A stretch of DNA of 64,000 bases from Rutidosis leptorrhynchoides (taxonomy: Eukaryota > Streptophyta > Magnoliopsida > Asterales > Asteraceae): NCBI RefSeq assembly GCF_046630445.1, contig NC_092340.1, positions 22,456,001 through 22,520,000 on the forward strand, given 5' to 3'. Positions 35,501 through 47,199 of the stretch are shown here, in pieces. The position numbers and the translations under genes are program-made. Below the pieces are notes generated by a model that was not told where the DNA came from, searched no databases, and worked only from the letters and a program-made list of their open reading frames with translations. Each line of letters begins with the position of its first letter. Positions within the stretch are counted from its first letter, which is position 1.

Positions 35501-38500
35501 CTTCGAATAGGTACCATTTTGGACCCTTTATTGAACTTCACAAAAGTAAGATTTTAGATAAGCTACATATCTAAAATGTAGGCTATCTTGTGTATATATC
35601 TAATGCTTTGTAACAAACTGAAGCTATGATTGATTCAACCGACTAAAAGTTTGCCGTTGATACTCAGTCAAAACACTAACAGAATGCCAATTTCATACCC
35701 TTACCCTTTTTCAAATTCATTTGAATATAATATAATTCTTTTGTAGAAACATATTTCAAGGAATAGCTCTTACTAATCTTTGATCTAGTTATTAGGCATA
35801 TAGTATTAAAACTTTGGAAGTTGTGACCCCTGGCAATCGCTATTGTTCACTATAGGAATCTGAGTTTTATTACATAGAAGCTTCGGTGTTGGGCACTGAG
35901 AAAAAACTCAAAAAGGTATGGATCGATGGGAAATGTACAATGTAGGAACATGGCATTAAATATGAATAAGCTACAAATGTCTATGTACTAATATTGAAGT
36001 GGCATGTATGTACAAGTTTCATTACCAGATAGTAAAAAAGTACTTAATTTTAGTTTCTAAACATCACAACTTAAATACAAGGCCTGTTAAGTAAAAGGAA
36101 GTCGGCAAATTATATATATACACTTCATTATAAACCAAAGTTATTATCATTTATTATCATATGATATACACAGAAATGTTTCTGTCGATTTAATACATAT
36201 CACCATAAGGCACCAAAAGTAGTTTCTTCTAGGTTTATGCAGTTTAGCATATGAAATTCTTGTCTATAAATATTGCAAACAAAAGATTTTTGTTGTATTC
36301 TTCAAATAAACCATGGTCATTTGTTAAGTTTGCAGTCAGAGTTCCCAGCAAATACAAATATCCTCTATGTGGACTTGAACGCTGCGGAACGTATTGCATC
36401 AAGCAAGGATGAGACGAGTTTACCAGGAATGGTGCTGAATGTGAAAAAGTCAATCAACTACATTGACCACTATGGTATCCAACATGGGTACACCTTCTAC
36501 TCTATGAAACTTTTAAAATTCACATAGCATGTTTGGTTAGTAGTTATATGCCGTTCACACTCTTCTGCTTATTTTGCTAGAAACATAGTAATGATTTAAA
36601 AGGGGAACCTTTAGAACTAATATCTGTTTTTCAGTTAAAAGAATGTATGAAATAAAGATTTATATTTAACCAAGCGGTCACATACACCTATACTTTCATT
36701 GTTTTACTTTATAGACTTTTAAGATATGGGTTCAATTTCTGTTTTCTATGCCAGTGTTTCAGGTGGACGCCTGGAATGTACAATGCAAAATATTGCTGAT
36801 CATCTTGTTAATAGTTTTCCATCTCGATGTTTTGAAGGTGTAGAAGGTATAAATGTGTAATGCAGTGTATTTTCTGTTTATTGTGTGTTGTAATCTAGCC
36901 CTTCTTGCAAGTATCTTGTATTGAAGAAGACAATCCATATATCATAATTGCAGATACACTAGATACCTTCATTGTCTATAATCACCGAAGGAAGGTCACA
37001 TCATCCGCCAAGAAGAAAAGAAAGCCTGCTGACATGTCCTTACATCAGGTCCATTTCTCCTATTTCATATATGAGGATTCTGTTGTGACGAGGCATTTTT
37101 TTTTTTTTTTTTAATGTTTTATCGTTTTGTGCATTTGACAGCCACATGGTGCTTAACTATGTGATGTGTAGTCATTATGGTCTTTACTTTCTATCTTTAA
37201 AACCTGCTAATTAGATACTTAAAATTGTGTGTGTGTAGACTCCTGATGGTGCACTACTTGACATACTACGAAATGCGTATGATCTTCTTTCACATTGTGA
37301 TATCAAGCTCCTCGAGGTATTATTTACTCACGATTAATCTGGTACCATTTTTGTTAAACATTCGTTTACCACTAAATCTTTGTTGTGCAGATTGAAAGTA
37401 ATGATAAATATGCGAAATCTGGACCACCATATCTTATTCTTCTTCATCCTGCTCTTGGTCCTCTTTGGGAAGTCACTAGACAAAAGGTAAACTCCTATTT
37501 TGTCTTCTATATCAAAACTGCAAGAAAGTTCTATTCAAGTATACTAGGAACACAACGTACCACACTTTTTATTTTCTTTTTTTCAGTTTCTTATTGTCTT
37601 TTTTACTTTTCTAGTTTCATGGAGGCTCAATTTCTAAAGGTTCTGAATTACAAATCGAGATTTCTGAATTCTTATGGAGAAATGTTCAGGTCAAACATGT
37701 TTACCAAATATATTAAAAAATGTAGTTTATACACGTTTTTCATCCTTACTGAACATATTCTTTTTCTCGCAGCTTGATGGGAGTTTGATGATCACATCAG
37801 AAAGTGTAATGGGCTCTCAGGTTGACAGAAACCATGAGTCGATACTACAATATGGTTTCAGGTAGTTTATGGTACTGGTGCTTTCCTAATTAGTAAAAAT
37901 AAGTTCATGAGTATTTGTGTTGAAATACGCGGTTTGTTTATGTAGATGTGCACGGTGCAAATTAGAAAATGTAAAAATACAAAATAAAGGAATAGACTGG
38001 AGTTCAGATAAAAATCTGTATTGGAAGCATGATGTTGAGCGGCTTGAGGCGGTAAAAGTCATACTGCATGGAAATGCTGAATTTGAAGCTGCTGATGTCA
38101 TTATTGAGGTTAGTGTTGCCCATAATTACCTTTTAAATGTGAAGAATCATGTTCTAGCCAATAGTTGAAATAAGGATCGAAATACTTGAATTGGATATTT
38201 TTTTGTCATCGTTTCAGTGTCTAGATACTTTTTAGAATCCGATGCATATCTTCATGATTAAATGCATGTCGTTTTTGTTCTTGATTCAGGGAAATCATGT
38301 ATTTGAAGTTCCAGATGGCTACAAGATGATGGTCACATCTGGAAATTCAGGTTATCTTGAAAAATTAATCTTAGTTGTGTGTCATCAGTTTCGTTTACTA
38401 TTATCATTGTTATTATTTTTTTTAAGCCTTCAATTTTACAAGAAGCATCTACGTGTCTTACCGTTTTATTTTTTTGGTTTAGGTTTATCTGTACATATAA

Positions 38501-38595
38501 ATCCTATCGAAAAGGAATATATGGATAGTGGAAGCTGGTGTTGGAAGTACATGTTAAACGACAAACATATTGATTTGGAATTGGTGCAGTTCTAA
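32593..38595 (+). CDS. UGP3: UDP-glucose pyrophosphorylase 3, plastidial (17 exons)
   Basis: Converts glucose-1-phosphate and UTP to UDP-glucose in the chloroplast, feeding sulfolipid synthesis in Arabidopsis. My exons: 32593-33260, 34167-34326, 34419-34568, 34669-34830, 34914-35086, 35161-35227, 35344-35510, 36329-36487, 36755-36846, 36954-37048, 37239-37316, 37391-37486, 37615-37689, 37773-37861, 37946-38108, 38290-38350, 38483-38595. They sum to 2568 nt (855 aa), close to the Arabidopsis length, with no stop. Residues 1-60 are Ser/Arg/His-rich, as in transit peptides. The nucleotidyltransferase core has [10 protein letters not shown] (about 286-295) and [13 protein letters not shown]. The C-terminal part is beta-rich ([21 protein letters not shown]). 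Exon 8 uses an odd acceptor (TTAAG). Confidence 0.93.
33748..34064 (+). mobile_element. tRNA-derived SINE in UGP3 intron 1
   Basis: A Pol III B-box-like GGGTTCGAGCTCT lies at about 33795, in the head. The body is GC-rich and ends GCCGACAACTTGCCTTTC followed by an A-rich tail. The copy is flanked by a perfect 10-bp duplication TAAATGCTTC (33738-33747 and 34065-34074). It has the same orientation as UGP3 and does not disturb the splice sites. Confidence 0.85.
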
Positions 38596-38818
38596 ACGAC
38601 TTATGAGATTGTTTACCTTTTGAGAATTATCGTTCACAGAAGACCTGACCCATTTCATCTGTCTGGTTGAACACAAGTTAAACCAACCCCCTTTACCCAG
38701 TGATCCATGTAATAATAATAATAGTATATACAATATGAGCTTAGTATGACCAGTAGGGTTTCGGGTATATTTCTTGTATGTTAATGTAAATTATGTGTAA
38801 AACCTGTTATGATATCGA

Positions 38819-38824
38819 AATAAA
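38819..38824 (+). terminator. Polyadenylation signal of UGP3
   Basis: AATAAA 224 bp after the UGP3 stop, in T-rich DNA with TGTA-type elements upstream (38776-38800). This is the best candidate for the UGP3 3' end before the convergent PUB gene. Confidence 0.5.
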
Positions 38825-38969
38825 ATTGATGATTTTACCTAGAGATAAAAGATGTTTGTGTTTAACTATACGGATGGAATTACAAGTTACAAGAACAATA
38901 GAAAACAACATTTTTTGTTTTCAATTATGTCAATCTCCACAAATTTACATCAATCCTTTATGTGTGTTT

Positions 38970-41024
38970 TCATTCAACAGGATTATGAGACTGTGAGCAG
39001 CAGCATCTGTTGAGCAATCTAAGCAGAGCGTCAGCCTTTCTTTGCGCTTTCATCGATCCATCAACAGCCAAACTTTGAAGAGACGGTATACTCCTCGGAT
39101 TCATCAACAATCGTCTCGCAACTTCATCACCGTTATCTTTACACAGCCCCAATAACAAAGTCAACGAATTTTCTTTCCCCTTTGAAGATCCAAATCTCAA
39201 AAGATCAGTCAAAATCGAAACTAAAACTTTACTTTTTCTTATTTCTTCAAGTCCCTCAGAACACCCCAATAGTAAAGAAAGCACCGCTAACGCATCGTCA
39301 GTAATTCCCGCCTTATCATCCATTAACAAATCGATTAAAAGAGGGACCGCCCCCGAAAGAACAACGTTAACTTTATTAACATTATGAACTGCAAGATTAA
39401 ACAATGCAGTTGCAGCATCTCTTTTTCCAACTGTAGTTCCATCTTTTAACAGCCCAACCAAAGATGAAATCGCTTTCGGACGACTACCAATAACCACTTT
39501 ATAATCATCGATTATCGATAAACTAAATATAGTCGCTGCTGCATTTTCTCTTGCTTCCATTGTTAAACCTGAACCCAATACATCTACAATACCGTCTATT
39601 GCTCCTGCAGCCACTATCAACACCTTATTATTATCAAATATAGAAAGGTTTAATAATGCTGTAACTGCATTTTCTTGTATTCTTGGATCACGTGACGAGA
39701 GTAATGTTACCAAAAACGGAATCGCACCCGCTTCCGAAATTATTCTCCGATTATCCATTCCCGTTTTGGCCAATAATCTTAACTCGTATGCTGCTTGTCT
39801 CTGAATATCGTTCGAACCCATTGCTAATTTTCCCACCAAAAACTCTGCTGTCATTTTTACAGCATCCATGGCAGTTTTCGTAGCTGAAATATGATCAACT
39901 GCCTTTTCGGGTAGTTTTCTTTTCATACTCGGGGTTCGTTCAAGATTCGATGATGAAGAACTTGATGTTAAATGATCCGTTAACGGGATGTTATTTTCTT
40001 CGCAAAATTGACGGATCAAGCTTTTGAGCGCGTAATTTGGAATGAGTGCCATGTGGATTAGTCTCTGTCCACTTTTGGGACATGTATGATGCCCTGAGTT
40101 AATCCATTGTGCAATCGAGACCCGGTCATACGTGTGTCCAGATGCTACAATCACTGGGTCCCGCATTAAATCAAGCGAAATCGGGCATCGGTATTCGTCT
40201 GGAACGTTGGTGATCGTTGATTGACAAGATGGAAAATAGTTATGTTGGAAACTTTTACGCGTACCTACTTCTTCGGCTAGTTTGTTATGATGATCTTTGT
40301 TGAAAACCATCGATTTCGATAATGTAACGAGCGAAATGAGATTGTTGATGTTAGATACCACGATAAGCCCGCCCGTTCCCGCTTGTTTTTCAGCTTCGGA
40401 TTCGAGTTTCGAAATCTCTTCTTCGTAATCGAGTGGCGTTTTCAACCCGACCCGGGTCATTATGACTTTGACTTTTTCAAAGTCAATGATTTTAGAACTA
40501 GTATGCATCATCACTTGAAGAAGCTCATCTCTTCTTTGAATCTCTTTACAATCAATCAACGAGTCAACTCGTTTGACTTGTTTATGAAGAAGTTCAACTT
40601 GCTCTCTTGTGTCTGCTGCTATCTTCAACAAACTTAACGGTAATATATCTAAAGCTCTACTCATTTCCTTAACAATCACATAAAATTGATTCGAAATGGT
40701 TTCGGATCGAACAAGGTTCCATAAACAGCTACCTTCTTTACACGCTTCTATCAATGATTTCACCCTTCGAATCACTGAATAAAGCTCGGTGAGACATAAG
40801 ATTGAAGAAGGTGGAAGTTGAGTGTTGGTTTCTTGAATTTCTTCAAACAATGATGAAAGAAGTTTGATCCTTCTTATCATTGTTGAAACATTTTTATATT
40901 GTGTAGTTGGAATTTTTTCAATGTTTGTTACTTCATTAGAGATTTGGATTAGTGATGCTAACAAAGAATCAGTTGGAAGTAAACCTGAAGAAACCATGAG
41001 AGGAGGAGGTAGAGTTACATCCAT
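38970..41024 (-). CDS. U-box/ARM-repeat E3 ubiquitin ligase (PUB16/PUB17-like)
   Basis: An intronless ORF of 684 codons. Residues about 15-200 form the helical U-box N-terminal domain (LLSSLFEEIQE, LYSVIRRVKSLIEAC, LLKIAADTREQVELL). The U-box at about 271-345 has RCPISLDLMRDPVIVASGHT and HHTCPKSGQRL, the surface that binds E2 enzymes. From about 395 to 670 come armadillo repeats (AYELRLLAKTGMDNRR, ENAVTALLNLSIFDNNKV, RENAAATIFSLS, DAATALFNLAVHN) used for substrate binding. The domain order and length match the PUB16/PUB17 branch, linked in other plants to defence and cell death; I cannot choose the exact orthologue. It is convergent with UGP3, with 374 bp between stops, and no defect is visible. 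Confidence 0.93.
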   Translation of the reverse strand: MDVTLPPPLMVSSGLLPTDSLLASLIQISNEVTNIEKIPTTQYKNVSTMIRRIKLLSSLFEEIQETNTQLPPSSILCLTELYSVIRRVKSLIEACKEGSCLWNLVRSETISNQFYVIVKEMSRALDILPLSLLKIAADTREQVELLHKQVKRVDSLIDCKEIQRRDELLQVMMHTSSKIIDFEKVKVIMTRVGLKTPLDYEEEISKLESEAEKQAGTGGLIVVSNINNLISLVTLSKSMVFNKDHHNKLAEEVGTRKSFQHNYFPSCQSTITNVPDEYRCPISLDLMRDPVIVASGHTYDRVSIAQWINSGHHTCPKSGQRLIHMALIPNYALKSLIRQFCEENNIPLTDHLTSSSSSSNLERTPSMKRKLPEKAVDHISATKTAMDAVKMTAEFLVGKLAMGSNDIQRQAAYELRLLAKTGMDNRRIISEAGAIPFLVTLLSSRDPRIQENAVTALLNLSIFDNNKVLIVAAGAIDGIVDVLGSGLTMEARENAAATIFSLSIIDDYKVVIGSRPKAISSLVGLLKDGTTVGKRDAATALFNLAVHNVNKVNVVLSGAVPLLIDLLMDDKAGITDDALAVLSLLLGCSEGLEEIRKSKVLVSILTDLLRFGSSKGKENSLTLLLGLCKDNGDEVARRLLMNPRSIPSLQSLAVDGSMKAQRKADALLRLLNRCCCSQSHNPVE

Positions 41025-41109
41025 GTTGTTTTTCTCATATGTTTGTCATCAATGGTTTTTGAAGGATGTAGTTTACTTGAATACATAATACATAATTATG
41101 TAATTAATT

Positions 41110-41147
<38 letters not shown>

Positions 41148-41908
41148 ATTTGTCTGTTTCTATTTGTACTTTTTAGATAGATGACAATTGGATTGAGGTT
41201 AGGAGAAGAAAACAATGAGTCTTTTGGCTGCTGCCACTTGGAGGATTTGCAGGCCTTATGGTTTAGTCATATGGTAATTTTATTCCCTCCTCATTTTTAT
41301 ATTCAATTTTTAATTGTAAGAGCCATGTCAAACTTTGATTAGCTGGATTGATATCCTTTTGCTTTCTTTCAAGTATCTTTCACCCCCTTAGTCCCTTACT
41401 AATTGAAAAATGTCTTGTGATATGTTAATTTTATTTATTTTATTTTTTTGGTGAAATAACAACTTATATAAATACGGATAATGTTTTCGAACTAAAACAA
41501 AAGAGACAACAGAAAAATTCCGGTGAAGTTCGTACCTAAAAAACGATTAACAATTTAACTATCTATACCGAACTTCACCTAACATAAATCAAACATAAAA
41601 CCACTATAATAAGCAACAAACAAACAAGCCATTCATGAAACTAAAAAATAAGTCAAATATTACTGTAGAACCATAATTAAGTCAAATAAAGTCTGATTGA
41701 GTAGATTCCCTTCTACTTGTTAATTAATGTTCAGAAGAAGTAAATGTTACAAGTATGATGTAGGTAAGCCTAACCTAATTATCAAGTTTTTGTCTTTAGT
41801 AAGTTAAACAATAGCAATTACTTTATATGGTAGGAATAGGAAAGAATAGAAAGGTTACCTGTGTTGACTTGGGATACCACTTGAGAAATTGGAAGCTTCA
41901 AAAAAAAA

Positions 41909-41939
<31 letters not shown>

Positions 41940-42120
41940 TTGGCAGCTTCTTCTTGGATTATCTGTTAATAAAATTAACAGCAACAGATCTTTAGTCAAT
42001 ATTCTTTGATTTATGTTGTAATTGTAACTTTATATGATGATGATATCATAAGTGGGTATTAAGAAATAAAAAGCCTTTGACAATATAATAATAGAAAAGA
42101 TAAAAATATACGCACCAACA
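41025..42120. other. Intergenic region upstream of the U-box gene
   Basis: It holds the PUB 5' flank, a poly-T tract (about 41113-41141), an 11-bp inverted repeat GGTGAAGTTCG / CGAACTTCACC around 41522 and 41568, and a poly-A tract (about 41899-41925). I see no gene. Confidence 0.5.
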
Positions 42121-42123
42121 TTA

Positions 42124-42493
42124 GACCATTTATAGTGGGGAGGGGGCGTTGATTGATAGTGTGAGTTGTTTTTTTGTATTTTTCTGATGATTAGGTAGTG
42201 TGGGTTTTTAATGTAGAGTAATGATGATGTGAATTTTTGGTGTGGATTAGGAATATTGTAATGATGTATCAAAATATAATTAAATAAGTATTAAAAAAGA
42301 TAAAAACAATATTTTTAAATTAATATAAAATTAATAAAATAAAAGCATTGCCCATTGCTTTTGGTGTGGCATAGCAACTCACGTCCCAAAAAACTTTGAC
42401 ATCCAATCGAACGCCTGGATACACCATTTACATGTGTTGCTTTTGTGCCATGCGAGATCCCACAGGCGTGGCCATGCCCCAATACAAATGATC
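42124..42493. mobile_element. Tourist-like MITE (370 bp)
   Basis: The ends are GACCATTTATAGTGGGG and, complemented, GATCATTTGTATTGGGG (14 of 17 identical). Both sides carry TTA (42121-42123 and 42494-42496), the PIF/Harbinger target. There is no coding capacity. Confidence 0.75.
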
Positions 42494-42588
42494 TTAGGAA
42501 TTCGAGACCAATATCTTTATAAAAATGGCTACGAATAAAATAGGTGACGGAGGACTTGGTTTACATGAGATATATATCCGGACAGCAA

Positions 42589-42994
42589 TGTTGGTTTGAT
42601 TTTTTGGCTAGTAGAAGAAATGTTTTTTGCTTAGTCCCACATCGGTGGATGGAAAGAGTGGGAAGTAATCTCTTTGGTTATAAAAGGAGCTTATGGGATT
42701 ACTTTCAAATTGCACTAATCAATACACTTTAAGTATTTGATTATTTCTTTCTTTCTTACCTTTGTTTGAAAGTTGTATTAGTTAAATATTTTGGAGAGTG
42801 TAGTTGGCTTAAGAGAGTCGTCTATATCATTGTAACAATTTGTGATATAGTGTATTTTTCTCTTTGGGGGCTGGTGATTTTTCTCCTGTTTTGGAGTTTT
42901 CACATTAAATTCTTGTGTTGTGGATTGTTCTTATTTCTTTACTATTATTGTTGGACTGGGTGGTGGGAATTAGTGACACCGTAATTTCCCAACA
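42589..42994 (+). repeat. 5' LTR of the copia element
   Basis: TGTTGGTTTG ... TTTCCCAACA. A GGTTATAAAAGGAGC core (near 42676) is a likely TATA box, as in many plant copia LTRs. Confidence 0.92.
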
Positions 42995-42996
42995 AC

Positions 42997-43008
42997 TGGT
43001 ATCAGAGC
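42997..43008 (+). promoter_or_regulatory. Primer binding site, initiator tRNA-Met type
   Basis: TGGTATCAGAGC, a perfect match, two bases after the 5' LTR. Confidence 0.9.
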
Positions 43009-43277
43009 GTCAGGTTTGACGGGGGTCTCGGTTATAGGAGTCGGAGTATGCTCTGTGGTTGTCACGGGAGTGGATCGTCCACATCAGAAACGAGTTCTAT
43101 TGATCGTATAGGGTATCTGGTTAGACAATATTTTTTCTGATTCGTAGTAATAGTTGGATTTGTTAGTGGCGAGTTGCGGATTTTCGATTTAAAGGGTCCT
43201 GGCTACCTGCTACATCTTTTGGCTATTCGAAACGTGAGCAAAATCAGAGAAAGTGTTGTTTATAGGATACGAATACG

Positions 43278-44069
43278 ATGTCGAAGTTCAGTCCAATGAG
43301 GTTTGATGTAGAGAAATTTGATGGGATGATCAATTTTGGCTTATGGCAGGTTCAAGTCAAGGATGTGTTGATTCAGTCCGGGTTACACAAGGCATTGAAA
43401 GGTAACCCCACCTTTGTTCCCGGAAGTGATTCTAGCAGTAAGTTCGATGATGAAGAATGGGATGATATGGATTTGAGGGCAGCAAGTGCGATTCGTTTAT
43501 GTCTTGCAAAGAACGTGCTTGCAAATGTGCACGAGTTATCAACGGCAAAGGAGCTTTGGGTTAAACTATAGCAGTTGTACCAGGGCAAGGGCATCTCAAA
43601 TCGGTTGTGTCTTAAAGAACAATTTCATACTCTGCGTATGGATGGGGGTTCAAAGATTTCAGATCATCTAAGTATTCTTAACGGTATTGTTTCAGAACTG
43701 GAGGCTATTGGAGTTAAAACGGATGATGAAGATAAAGCTTTGAGGTTGATATTATCTTTATCATCGTCTTATGAACACATGAAACCTATTTTGATGTATG
43801 GGAAGAAAACTCTGAAGTTTGAAGACGTTACTATCAATCTCCTATCCGAGGAGAAAAGACTGGAAGGTAACGGGTTCTCGTCATCAGGAGATACGATAGT
43901 GTTGTGTTCGGATAGGCAAAAAAGAAACTCTGGGAAGAATCTGGTATGCTGGAGGTGTGGGAAGACTGGGCATGTAAGGGTTAATTGTCCAGGTGGAGCT
44001 AATCCGGAAAATGGCTCCAAAGACGCTAACATTGTCTCCGTTGTTACGGAGAGTGACGAATTCCTCTGA
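43278..44069 (+). pseudogene. Copia gag with one nonsense codon
   Basis: The frame from MSKFSPMRFDVEKFDG to the TGA at 44067-44069 is broken only by a TAG at 43569-43571, in the place of a codon in LWVKL-QLYQGKG. The first part is the copia gag/UBN2 type domain (LWQVQVKDVLIQSG, AASAIRLCLAKNV). It continues with YQGKGISNRLCLKEQFHTLR and DHLSILNGIVSELEAIG. The CCHC knuckle CWRCGKTGHVRVNC lies near the end. The capsid protein would package RNA. The conserved remainder suggests the stop is recent or was read through. No pol follows. Confidence 0.9.
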
Positions 44070-44539
44070 AGTCACACCATCCTCATGGTGTGTCCGCGCC
44101 ACCATGGAAAGGGATGTTCGTTAGCGGTTCCACAATTGCACATGGGCATTGGTTTGGCATTGATGCAGGTTGTGTAGTAGAAACTGATGTTGTAGCTGAT
44201 GAAACTTCCAGGAAAAGCCAAATAGGAAGTTGCACCTTAAAGTTTCAGCTGTTGTTTAACAACATGTGCCGAGGTGAAATGCTTGGAATGTGATATTCTA
44301 AGTGCTATACTCTTAATGGTGGAGTATGATAATTCTTGTTCAGAGTTATGATTGTCTGTGATGACAATGATTGTCGGGTCTTGACAATGTTCGATGAAGA
44401 TGCAAGTTTTGTCTCTTGGGAGATAATGTCAACGACATGAAGATGAGGATCTTGAAGTTGTCGTCGAGGAAGCGTTTACATCGGTTATCCTTGCAATGTG
44501 GAAGCATGGTTATTTTCTTCTATCCAAAAGGTGGAGATT

Positions 44540-44944
44540 TGTTGGTTTGATTTTTTGGCTAGTAGAAGAAATGTTTTTTGCTTAGTCCCACATCGGTGGA
44601 TGGAAAGAGTGGGAAGTAATCTCTTTGGTTATAAAAGGAGCTTATGGGATTACTTCCAAATTGCACCAATCAATACACTTTAAGTATTTGATTATTTCTT
44701 TCTTTCTTACCCTTGTTTGAAAGTTGTATTAGTTAAATATTTTGGAGAGTGTAGTTGGCTTAAGAGAGTCGTCTATATATTGTAACAATTTGTGATATAG
44801 TGTATTTTTCTCTTTGGAGGCCGGTGGTTTTTCTCCTGTTTTGGAGTTTCCACGTTAAATTCTTGTGTTGTGGATTGTTCTTATTTCTTTACTATTATTG
44901 TTGGACTGGGTGGTGGGAATTAGTGAGACCGTAATTTCCCAACA
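44540..44944 (+). repeat. 3' LTR of the copia element
   Basis: Preceded by a purine tract (AAAAGGTGGAGA) at about 44526-44537. It is 405 bp, one base shorter than the 5' LTR. Confidence 0.92.
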
Positions 44945-45239
44945 AGCAAGTGCTGAATGAGCAGAGGAAACGACAAAAAGGCTAATATGGGTCTTGGTAA
45001 GAGTGTAAGACCAAGTAAATAGTATAATTAATTAAATTGTACGCCATTTTACTGGCATATGTATGTATTCAGTGCCGGAATGAGTTGTCTTGATGGATCA
45101 TTTTGAAGGTTCTGATTGACAAATATACGTGATAAACTTTGACCTAGTCATACGTGTGAATACGTTTATTGAATTAAAAACCAACCATGACCAATCTTAC
45201 ATTGTCTCTGAATGGTCTTATTGATCAAATGCCTAAAAT

Positions 45240-45910
45240 TTTGAAAACTTGAAAATTCAGAACATGAAAGAAAAATCTACCCGTTTTTTTAAAAGCAACA
45301 AAATATCATAAATCATGAAGAAGCTTATAGTTATTACAAGTTTACAACAGAAGCATGGCACAAGACTCAACATGCACAAATCCACAAATTTACAAATCCG
45401 AAAGAACCATATGATAGCTACAAAAACGACCCAACAGTTATGAGGAAGCATCTGAACCCAGCAGCCACCGCCTATCGATTTAAGTATGCTCTGGATTCGT
45501 AAGCCACACATGCCACTCAATTTATTTGTTCTTCAATCTTCTTGCGATCCGATCATAACTCAACACTTGAATTTCATTTAAAGTCGAAGGACCATTCCAA
45601 CACTTATTATTGATAACCTTTTGATTGCGATTTCTCCAGACTAAATACTCGCACGTTCACTCGACCGCTTACCATAATTTTGAGTCAAAATCTGTCATGA
45701 AACGATTGATATTTCCACAAAAAGCTTCACCCTTGCTAAGGTTTGTAACATTACCATGAACCCACTACTTGTAGACACGATTCCAAACATTTTGAGGGAA
45801 CTTACGGAAAATTAACGCATGATCCAATGTTCCGTGTCGTCATCACATAATTTACAGCGAACCGAATGCAAGTCCACTAAGAAAAATCTAGCCATTACAC
45901 ATTTAACATG
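45240..45910 (-). pseudogene. Decayed L1-type LINE C-terminal region
   Basis: Minus-strand fragments read RCKLCDDDTEHWIMR (the zinc-binding region found near the end of plant LINE RT proteins), then NRNQKVINNKCWNGPSTLNEIQVLSYDRIARRLKNK, a typical terminal segment, and IEWHVWLTNPEHT. Several stops and frame changes interrupt them. It is an old copy; ends are not defined. Confidence 0.5.
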
Positions 45911-46078
45911 TCTAAATATTGGTAAAATTAATGTAAAACCTAAAATATTTACAAAATGCGCCACTTTAACTAGTTTTAAATCACGAATACCACTACCAGC
46001 CGGTGAACCCCCGAATAATTATTAAAATACATTAAAAAAAAAACTTAAAATATGTATTGTATAATTAAGTATATGTAT

Positions 46079-46215
46079 GCGGTTAGACTGGTATGCGTGT
46101 GAGTATCTCAAACGGGCATCACGAATTGACGGGTCGGGTTTTACCCGCGACGGGTATAAGATACCCGCAACCCACCAACGGATACATAATTTTACCCGAC
46201 CCGTGCCATGATGTG
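46079..46215. repeat. Remnant related to the hAT MITE at 60.1 kb
   Basis: It has the same dense ACCCGC/GCGGGT composition and ordered blocks (AAACGGGCAT, CGGGTATAAGATACCCGC, TTACCCGACCCG) as the interior of the hAT-type element at 60114-60946, but no terminal repeats. Confidence 0.4.
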
Positions 46216-46816
46216 ATAAACAGTCATCGTCACAAGAAAGACTCCATAATCCATTCAACAGGAACCAATATGATCCACAACATTTTGGCTTAGTTAAAGT
46301 TACAATTTTAAAGCATTAGATTCTAAATTTTATTTATCGTGATCTTATGTTTATTTGTTTATCGTTAATTCATTATTCATTATATGCTTTCCTTGAGTTA
46401 CGCAACGCATGTGCAGTCCTATAATATATGTATCCAGTTTTGACATATTTATTACGGACAGAGCTATAGAGGACCAATGTAGGTTTTATGGTAATACATA
46501 TAGGACATAGTAAAAAGGTAATTGACAAGCAACCAATTTTGTATCCGTCTAATATTGCATGCATAACTTTCAGAAATAAAGAAACGTATAGCAGTGAACC
46601 CTGAAGAAGTTAAACAATACTCACACGTTTGCAGGACGGTAGTTGCGATATTCCTTTAAAAAGAAATTAGAAAATATCCATGTCGCATTAATTAAACGAA
46701 GAAAAAACATGTTTTAACTTTTTATACCGGGCCGCTCGGAAAACTGGCCTGCATTCGGCCCAAAACTCATAACCTGTTTTTGTAAGGCCTAATATAAAAA
46801 TTAAATGGAAATTTGT

Positions 46817-47180
46817 CAAATGGCCCTCAACCTAGAAAGTGTTTAACAATATGCCCTCAAAAAATCGTAATTGCATTCATATCCCGCTCCACGCACCACG
46901 CATGATGCATGATGGCCAGTGCGTGATATGTGTTGCCGAGATAATCAGCGAGACATCCTATTTTCATTGCAACACGCACCAAACATGAGCGTGGTTCATG
47001 GGTGAGTTTCAACCCAACCTTGAATGGTCATATCTTTTGATCTATAGCTCCGATTTATGCACCGTTAGTTCATATGTTTTTTCTTGAAATCTATTCGTTG
47101 CAAACTGCCAAAGACGGTTTGTCACAAAATTTATTTTTTCAAAAATCGGTCTCGAAAACTTTCAATTTTTCGAATTATAT
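46817..47180 (+). mobile_element. Partial second copy of the foldback MITE at 58.2 kb
   Basis: GGAAATTTGTCAAA, AAGTGTTTAACAA, the CCACGCACC..GATGCATGATGGCC block, GCCGAGATAATCA.CGAGACATCC and a TAGCTCCGATTTA block occur in the same order as in the element starting at 58181. The right arm is missing or diverged. Confidence 0.6.
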
Positions 47181-47199
47181 TTTTACTGTTAGGGTAAAT

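Larger units (their letters stand above)
42589..44944 (+). mobile_element. Gag-only Ty1/copia retrotransposon (2.36 kb)
   Basis: LTRs of 406 and 405 bp flank an interior with a copia-type gag and no protease, integrase or RT. The target duplication AGCAA is intact (42584-42588 and 44945-44949). I count nine substitutions and one single-base gap between the LTRs (about 2.2%). At the common plant rate of 1.3e-8 per site per year this would be somewhat under one million years. It must have used the enzymes of another copia element. Confidence 0.92.

Noticed and set aside
36905-37114. Separate small ORF inside UGP3
   Set aside because: It is UGP3 exon 10 plus flanking intron.
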